DNA of 37,386 nt from Myxococcales bacterium. GTDB lineage: Bacteria; Myxococcota_A; Polyangia; Polyangiales; JAFGIB01. A program made the position numbers and the translations under genes. Below are positions 32,367-37,386 of the stretch, one piece after another. Location: contig JAPPOR010001013.1 in NCBI GenBank assembly GCA_028817905.1, positions 1 through 37,386 on the forward strand, given 5' to 3'. Under the pieces are notes generated by a model. That model saw nothing but the letters and a program-made list of their open reading frames with translations, was not told where the DNA came from and ran no database searches. Every line of letters starts with the position of its first letter. Positions within the stretch are counted from its first letter, which is position 1.

Positions 32367-32582
32367 CTACGACACTATGCACCGGCTCGCGATGGCGGGC
32401 CAGCCAACCGAGTCGCTGTTCGAGTGTCGGGCAGCGTGGGCCTCTGGACGCTCGGCACCGTCCAGCGAGCCCAGAGTGCGGTCCCCTGCGACCCCCAATC
32501 CGGACCCCACTGAGCGCGAATCCGGGCATCCAACGAAACCAGGCAGGCCTGCAACAAGCAGCAGCAACACGGTTCTGACCAT
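32367..32582 (-). CDS. Putative small lipoprotein (71 aa)
   Basis: The ATG at 32582 is preceded by AAGGAGGA (32591-32598) with eight bases of spacing, one of the best ribosome sites in the window. The product begins MVRTVLLLLVAGLPGFVGC, a short basic start, hydrophobic core and a Cys in lipobox-like position (FVGC). The remaining about 50 residues show no family I recognise and look low in structure. It ends 20 bases before the methyltransferase GTG on the same strand. It may be a real small exported protein, the shortened start of an older lipoprotein gene, or a leader for the methyltransferase. Confidence 0.45.
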   Translation of the reverse strand: MVRTVLLLLVAGLPGFVGCPDSRSVGSGLGVAGDRTLGSLDGAERPEAHAARHSNSDSVGWPAIASRCIVS

Positions 32583-32914
32583 ACGAAATGTCCTCCTTGC
32601 CTACTCACCTGCCGCGGCGAAGCGCTCCGCAACCGGGTGGTCACGCAGGAGGCACGCAGCATGCCAATAGCCGGTGCTGGGGAGGAATCGTCACCGAAGA
32701 GTGCCGGGATCGTGAGCGTGCCGGCCTGGCTGGGATGCGACTCTGAGGCCAAAGGCGCCCAGTGTGACCCCGGCGACACGCCCCGCGAACACTCCCCTCA
32801 GTTCTAAAGGGTGCGCGCGAGCCTGCAAGAGATGGATAGGCCTGGGGACGACCCCACCCATCCGGACGGCGCTACGCTACGAATCCCTCATCGATGCTCG
32901 CTGACGAATACCGG
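32583..32914. other. Non-coding gap
   Basis: Between the end of the beta-propeller gene and the start of the small lipoprotein, both on minus. Apart from the ribosome site at 32591-32598 I see no convincing gene, promoter or terminator. Open frames crossing it are Arg/Ser-rich and lack family features. Confidence 0.5.
32591..32598 (-). promoter_or_regulatory. Strong ribosome binding site for the 71-aa lipoprotein
   Basis: AAGGAGGA on the minus strand, eight bases before the ATG at 32582. It is the main argument that this short frame is translated. Confidence 0.6.
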
Positions 32915-34591
32915 CTATTCAGGCAGTGAAAGCACGGTCAGCGTGCCGCCAGGCTTCCCATTGTGCCAGGTCAACCCGTCACCGAAGGCCACGCGGCCGT
33001 TGGCCATTGTGATGGTACTGGCGACGGTACCCTCCGTCGTGAAGCGCTTGAGCACTTCCCCGGTGTCGGTGTTGAACAGTTCCAGCGCCTCCCCGACACC
33101 GACGGCACCCACACCATTGGCGATGGCGATGCGCCCGAACACGTAGTTGGGAAGGGCGCGTGACCAGGCAACGTCTCCAGTGGCGCCGTCCAGGGCGAAC
33201 AAGGTGCTTGCCGGCGCGTCCCGGCCACCGGGGTGGTTGCAGGCAGCCAGCAGGTACCTGCCACTCCACGACGAGTTCGTAAAGACGCCCCCGGGTATGG
33301 GCGAGCCAGGGCACAGCGCGCGGCTCCAGACTTCCTCACCATCGTCCCGGCGCAGGGCGTGGAACTCGCCCGACTTCTGACCGGCCGCCACCAGCCGCGT
33401 CATCACGCCATCGACAGCAGCTTCATAGAGCACCGGGTTTGCGCCGAACTCCTGGTCAAACCCACGGCTAAGGCGTGGCCCCCCGAAGGTGTCGCCCGAA
33501 AGACGCTGGTTCTTCCACAACAGGTCCCCCGTCTTCAGGTCGAACGCCATGAACGCGTCCGACGTGTCGGTAGCAGGTGGCCCGTAATTGTTGCCTGTAG
33601 TAGTGAACACGCGCCCTGCCTCCAGATCGACCGAAGGCGTCGACCAGACGCCGACGCCGAACGCATCGCTGGGAACGGTGTACGTTCGCCACAGGGCGTC
33701 GCCCGTCTCCTCATCGAGCGCCACCACGAAGCCGCGAAACTCCACGCTGCCCAGCTCCGCAGCGCCGTTGGAGCTCCCGGTCAACACCCGCCCCTCGGCC
33801 ACCACGACGGACCCCATGCCATCGGTGGTTTGCTGCGGATCGAGGTCTGCTACCCATAGTTCACGCCCATCTTGCGCGTCCAGCGCCACGACTCCGCCCC
33901 TCGTGTTGAGCAAGAGTCTGCCGCTCGAGTAGCACAGGGCGCTCGTCGAAGGGATGGGAGCCATCCAGAGGGAATCACCGGTTGCGGCGTCGAAGGCGTA
34001 TACGCCTTCGGTACTGGACGCGTAGATGGCGTCTCCGTGCTGCAGCGCAGCACCGAGCACCTGGCCGCCCAGCCTTTCCGTCCAGGCCACCTCAAGTTTG
34101 GTAGCGTTGTCGGTGCTCAGGCGCGTCTCGGCACGGTTCCAGTAAGTCGAAGCCAAATCATGTCCCATCATGGTCCAGCCCACCGTTGGATGCGGGGGTG
34201 CGGCAGCTTGTTCGTTGTCGACGTCGCTGGGCGCGTCGCCGTCGGCCGGGGCGGGAGCTCCTCCTTGTTCTGTCCCGCCGGCGCCGCCTTCGCCTGCGGC
34301 GTCACCAGGATCCACCGCAGGAAGTGTTGGCGGCGGACGCCCGTCGCGGGCCTCAACCGGCCTGGCTTGACTGTCAGCTGCGCTGCCTGGAGGCATTGCC
34401 CGGGCGGCGGGTCCGTTCTCGATTGGCCGCGTAACCTCGACCGGCGGGCTCTGCGTTTCGGTAGGCACCGGCCCCTGCTGTTGGGCCTGAGAACAGGCGC
34501 AAACCGCCAGGCACAGCATCCATGTCACGTGCGAACGCCCGTGCTCAAAGGCGAGACCGATCGCACGACGACCCGTATCGAACACGGTCAT
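32915..34591 (-). CDS. PQQ-type beta-propeller lipoprotein
   Basis: A 558-aa protein, ATG at 34591 with AGGAGG (34598-34603) six bases upstream. The N-terminus has a hydrophobic stretch with a lipobox-like Cys cluster (LAVCACSQ, about residues 28-35), so it is probably lipid-anchored and exported. A low-complexity Gly/Ala/Pro linker (about 40-135), common in myxobacterial surface proteins, leads to repeated beta-propeller blades of the type GxVYAFDAATGDSLW, VVALDAQDGRELW, AFDLKTGDLLW, FALDGATGDVAW and LFNTDTGEVLKRF. These are PQQ-like (BamB-like) repeats; the blades alone do not prove PQQ binding or dehydrogenase activity. It may be a quinoprotein dehydrogenase or a scaffolding propeller. It is unlikely to be part of the PKS/NRPS line. 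Confidence 0.85.
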   Translation of the reverse strand: MTVFDTGRRAIGLAFEHGRSHVTWMLCLAVCACSQAQQQGPVPTETQSPPVEVTRPIENGPAARAMPPGSAADSQARPVEARDGRPPPTLPAVDPGDAAGEGGAGGTEQGGAPAPADGDAPSDVDNEQAAAPPHPTVGWTMMGHDLASTYWNRAETRLSTDNATKLEVAWTERLGGQVLGAALQHGDAIYASSTEGVYAFDAATGDSLWMAPIPSTSALCYSSGRLLLNTRGGVVALDAQDGRELWVADLDPQQTTDGMGSVVVAEGRVLTGSSNGAAELGSVEFRGFVVALDEETGDALWRTYTVPSDAFGVGVWSTPSVDLEAGRVFTTTGNNYGPPATDTSDAFMAFDLKTGDLLWKNQRLSGDTFGGPRLSRGFDQEFGANPVLYEAAVDGVMTRLVAAGQKSGEFHALRRDDGEEVWSRALCPGSPIPGGVFTNSSWSGRYLLAACNHPGGRDAPASTLFALDGATGDVAWSRALPNYVFGRIAIANGVGAVGVGEALELFNTDTGEVLKRFTTEGTVASTITMANGRVAFGDGLTWHNGKPGGTLTVLSLPE

Positions 34592-34597
34592 GAACCC

Positions 34598-34603
34598 CCT
34601 CCT
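34598..34603 (-). promoter_or_regulatory. Ribosome binding site of the beta-propeller lipoprotein
   Basis: AGGAGG on minus, six bases before the ATG at 34591; it fixes this start over later in-frame starts. Confidence 0.7.
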
Positions 34604-34841
34604 AACGGCCTAGGGCCCGCGATTGGGGGCCGCAAGGCGTCCCCGTTCACCTGTCCTCCGGCAAGCTACGGGTATTCGCTAGGAGGTGCAAGAACCGCAG
34701 CGCGCTCAGGAGGCGCTGTCCGTACCTTGGGGTAGCGCAGACCGCCACGGAGATCCTTTCGTACGCGCCGGCGCGCGGATAGAGTGGCTTCACGGCGGGC
34801 TGCCGTGGTCTCGGGAGCCCGCGTTCTGGGAGTCTTCCGCC

Positions 34842-35090
34842 ATGGGCTCACCCAACGTCGTGCTCTGCAGCACCATCACCTGCCCCGTGTGCCATCACGC
34901 CGCCCGCGAGCAGATGCCGACCTACTACTGCCAGGCGCGCTACGACTGCCGGGGCTGCGGTCGGGTCCTCGCGCCAAAGCCCGAAGACTGCTGCGTGTAT
35001 TGCTCCTATGGAACGGTTCCATGCCCTCCGGTGCAGATCCATGGCAAGGCTTGCTGCAACCGGCCCCCTGACCCGAAGGGAGCCACCTAG
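34842..35090 (+). CDS. Cys-rich small protein of the GDCCVxC family
   Basis: An 82-aa protein with 12 Cys. Motifs in order: CxxC (residues 14-17), CxxC (36-39), EDCCVYCSYGTVPCPP (about 48-63) and a final CC. The EDCCVYCSYGT block matches small proteins named for a GDCCVxC motif, some of which are selenoproteins in other bacteria; here all positions are Cys. Paired Cys suggest metal or redox chemistry; the function is not known to me. The start ATG at 34842 has GGGAG about nine bases upstream and begins where the family-like sequence begins. An in-frame GTG at 34686 would add 52 non-conserved residues. It is divergent from the beta-propeller gene, with 250 bases between them that must hold both promoters. 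Confidence 0.75.
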   Translation: MGSPNVVLCSTITCPVCHHAAREQMPTYYCQARYDCRGCGRVLAPKPEDCCVYCSYGTVPCPPVQIHGKACCNRPPDPKGAT

Positions 35091-35254
35091 CCTGCGCTAG
35101 GCGGCCGGACTTACAAGCCCCGGGCTCCCCCACGACGAGCACCGGCAAGGCCAGCTCCGTCCTACACCGACTACACGCTGCCACTGCTTTGTCCGAGCCA
35201 ACGGAAGCAAGCTGGCAACACACATCACCAGCGTGGCAACATATCTTGTTGTTG

Positions 35255-35260
35255 AAAGGA
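35255..35260 (+). promoter_or_regulatory. Ribosome binding site deciding the start at 35266
   Basis: AAAGGA lies five bases before the ATG at 35266. The upstream GTG at 35233 has no comparable site. Confidence 0.5.
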
Positions 35261-35265
35261 TTGGG

Positions 35266-37302
35266 ATGGCGTTTCGAACGGACGGCGATGGTGGGACGCG
35301 CACGGCCCGGGACCTGCTCGAAGAGGCCTTCGGTCAGGACGAGGTTTCGCGAAGAATTCTCGACGGCGCATCAGACGCTCAACTGGACGAAGTCGCGGAA
35401 CAACTCAAGCGGATTCGTGACCAGTGGCCGGATCAGGACGTGAAGCTCACCCACGTGGGAGTCCGTGCGGAAGACGACAGCCACGAGATTGTGTTTCAAA
35501 CCGCTGACGGCCAGACACAGAGCTACCATGCGAAGTTTCACGCCGGCGGGGATCTATCGACCACCACGGAAACGGGCACTGAGTTTGCCGCAGAGGGCGG
35601 AGCGTCAGTTACGCAAGACGGAGTCGACATCAAGGGGACCTTCAAGCTCCACGAGGTCAAGGAAACCGAAAGCCGAATTGCGCACGATGGCCAGACGCTT
35701 GAGCAGGTCACAACGACCGGCGTGGCCTCCGGAAGCGCCGAAGTCAAGCTCGACTTGGACGACCACAAGGTAGCCCTTGGTGGGGCGGTAGAGGGGCCAA
35801 CGATCGGCCTGCGCGTGACGGACAAGTCTGCGCCCGTCGATACCGAGGCGGGTGCCACGACCCGCGATCAGGTGGCCGTCGAGGCGAGGGGAGGCATTGG
35901 TATCGCAGGTGGTATCGAAGTCGACGAACGCGGCCTAGACGTGGACCGGCCACGAATTGGCCCGAGCCTGAGTGGCGAGTTCGAGACGAAGCGAACCGTC
36001 GAGCATGCGGATGGGCGGGTCACGGAAAGGGAACTTTCCCTGTCGGCAAACAGCAACATAAAGGGGGAACAGTCCCTGGGACTCGAAGCCAAGCGCGTTG
36101 AAACAGACGGCCAGGGCGACAGGACCGAAGTGTCCATGAAACTGGGTGGCAAGGAAGGCAATGATGATCTGACCACGGGCCTGGGGTACAAGAGCAAAGA
36201 CGTCGAGTTCGAAACTGGGCTGAAGGACGGCTCCGACGGGACGGCCGGCCAATTCAAGGTCCCCATCGATCCGAATGCCGCTGTGCCCACCCGCCAGCAG
36301 GCCCATCCACCGTCGGCCGAGCGCACTGACCCACGCACGCGTGGTGGTGGCGAGCCAGGTGCCAGCTCGACCGAGGGTGACGGGACGCGCAGACCCGAAG
36401 CGGATAGCGAACGCACGCCGCTAGATAGACGCGACGTCGCGAGTATTTCGGATACCCGCGCTCGGGCCGAGGTCATGGTCGACGAGATCAACTCGTCGGC
36501 CGAGCGCGCCGAAACCAACCACGAGCGTTCGGCGGAGGCGGCCGGCGACGCTGCGAGTGCAGCCGAGCAGAGCACACAGAACGCGCGCGCGGGTCAAGAC
36601 GCCGCCACTGAAGCCGCGGAAGGCAGCGCCAGTGCCGGGACCGCCCGGGACACTGCGGAATCCGCCTCGGGTCAGGCCGAACAAAGCGAACACGCTGCGG
36701 GGGACGCCGGCGCTCGCGCGCACGAGCAAACCAGCCGAGCCGGAGGCGCCGCCGAGCAGGCGGAAACGGACGCGGGTCGGGCTGCCTCCGCGGCGGGCCA
36801 AGCGGACACCCAAGGTAGCGAGGCTGAAGCCAGCGCTTCCGAAGCGGACAGCGATCGACAGCTGGCCGGCGACCACGCCGCCGAGGCCGCAGCCGAGCAA
36901 CAGCAGACCCAGCAGTTCAAGGCTGAGATCGAACACCTGAAAGAGCGCACCGAAGCGCTCCGGGCAGAATCCGAGGCGATGCGGGCCCAGACAGAGGCAG
37001 CCCGGGCCGAGGCCGAGCAGGAGCGCCGCTCAACCGAAGAGATCCGCGAAGCCACGGCCCAACTGCTCGCAGAGATGCAGCGACTCAAGGACGAGGCGGA
37101 CACGGAGGCGCAGGAAACCGCCCGCCTGCGTGCCGAGATCGAAACGGTCACCGAGGCGATCGCACAGTTGCGTGCCCGGGGCGAAGAGGACCGCGACACC
37201 GCACGTGCCTACCTCGACGAGGTCCGCGGATACAGCGACCGCAGCGGCTCAGAAGCCTCAGGCGCAGAAACTGCTGCGTCCATGGCCGAGTCCTACTGCT
37301 AG
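35266..37302 (+). CDS. Hypothetical protein: repetitive polar N-terminal region and long Ala/Glu-rich coiled coil
   Basis: A 678-aa protein from the ATG at 35266 (11 residues longer from GTG 35233). I do not recognise the family. Residues about 1-50 are charged and helical-looking. Residues about 50-340 are Thr/Val/Gly/Asp-rich with alternating polar and aliphatic residues, suggesting repeated beta strands (for example GGASVTQDGVDIKGTFKL, SGEFETKRTVEHADGRVTE). A Pro/Arg/Gly linker (about 345-385) follows. From about 400 to 650 the chain is Ala/Glu/Gln-rich with heptad-like spacing (AEIEHLKERTEALRAESEAM), a long coiled coil, ending in SYC. No signal peptide or membrane segment is visible. The shape recalls fibrous or stalk proteins (tail fibres, filament-like scaffolds), but that is only a resemblance. 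It follows the GDCCVxC gene by 175 bases, with no clear link to the PKS cluster. Confidence 0.75.
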   Translation: MAFRTDGDGGTRTARDLLEEAFGQDEVSRRILDGASDAQLDEVAEQLKRIRDQWPDQDVKLTHVGVRAEDDSHEIVFQTADGQTQSYHAKFHAGGDLSTTTETGTEFAAEGGASVTQDGVDIKGTFKLHEVKETESRIAHDGQTLEQVTTTGVASGSAEVKLDLDDHKVALGGAVEGPTIGLRVTDKSAPVDTEAGATTRDQVAVEARGGIGIAGGIEVDERGLDVDRPRIGPSLSGEFETKRTVEHADGRVTERELSLSANSNIKGEQSLGLEAKRVETDGQGDRTEVSMKLGGKEGNDDLTTGLGYKSKDVEFETGLKDGSDGTAGQFKVPIDPNAAVPTRQQAHPPSAERTDPRTRGGGEPGASSTEGDGTRRPEADSERTPLDRRDVASISDTRARAEVMVDEINSSAERAETNHERSAEAAGDAASAAEQSTQNARAGQDAATEAAEGSASAGTARDTAESASGQAEQSEHAAGDAGARAHEQTSRAGGAAEQAETDAGRAASAAGQADTQGSEAEASASEADSDRQLAGDHAAEAAAEQQQTQQFKAEIEHLKERTEALRAESEAMRAQTEAARAEAEQERRSTEEIREATAQLLAEMQRLKDEADTEAQETARLRAEIETVTEAIAQLRARGEEDRDTARAYLDEVRGYSDRSGSEASGAETAASMAESYC

Positions 37303-37386
37303 CCCGGATCATTCATGGCTCCGGCGTCGGATCGCGCAGGGATTCGGCTTCACAGGGCTTTCGACGACCGACGGGATTTTCTAGGG

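Noticed and set aside
32362-32670. 102-codon open frame on plus
   Set aside because: Overlaps the small lipoprotein and its ribosome site; Ser/Pro/Arg-rich with no features.
32845-32865. Possible terminator hairpin (TGGGG/CCCCA)
   Set aside because: Only a five-pair stem and no T tract on either strand.
33872-34735. 287-codon open frame on plus
   Set aside because: Antisense to the beta-propeller lipoprotein, which has clear repeats and a strong ribosome site.
34681-34841. Longer start (GTG 34686) for the GDCCVxC protein, inside AGGAGGTG
   Set aside because: The Shine-Dalgarno-like sequence overlaps the start codon itself, and the 52 added residues are not family-like.

Overview
The window is GC-rich, densely coding DNA. 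Most of it (1-31514) is the downstream part of a type I PKS/NRPS biosynthetic cluster. Interrupted Cys-specific Cy-A-Ox modules, megasynthase genes joined by ATGA or TGATG overlaps, and a lipoprotein with a long Gly/Ala/Pro-rich linker all suggest a myxobacterium (Myxococcota). That assignment rests on gene style only; there is no rRNA or tRNA in the window to test it.

Megasynthase region, all on +: (a) 1-4245, a PKS cut by the window's left edge, with KS (trans-AT type, both catalytic His replaced by Asn), structural KR, ER, dead KR and ACP, and no AT or DH; (b) 4245-9821, KS-AT-DH-KR-ACP; (c) 9818-20229, KS-AT-DH-KR-ACP-Cy-A-Ox-PCP, interrupted by a frameshift near 14599 so that it reads as 9818-14677 and 14599-20229; (d) 20226-30689, the same layout as (c) plus a C-terminal EntH-like hot-dog thioesterase. 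Docking helices and start/stop overlaps support the order a>b>c>d. A short coupled reading frame (30686-30742) resembles a leftover docking-domain start. A type II thioesterase (30765-31514) closes the plus-strand block.

Predicted chemistry (inference): an upstream chain is passed to (a), where only the ER and ACP look functional, so it may reduce an enoyl group made upstream. Module (b) adds an unsaturated unit whose extender is uncertain (AT motif NAGH). Protein (c) adds a malonate-derived unit and a Cys-derived thiazole. Protein (d) adds a methylmalonate-derived unit and a second thiazole. The expected end is thiazole-C(H)=C(CH3)-thiazole-carboxylate, released by the hot-dog or type II thioesterase.

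Flank: on the minus strand, in transcription order, are a PQQ-type beta-propeller lipoprotein (34591-32915), a tiny putative lipoprotein (32582-32367) and a SAM methyltransferase (32346-31474), whose end overlaps the thioesterase end. On the plus strand are a Cys-rich GDCCVxC-family small protein (34842-35090) and a 678-aa protein with a polar repetitive N-terminal part and a long Ala/Glu-rich coiled coil (35266-37302). No IS element, CRISPR array or tRNA was seen.
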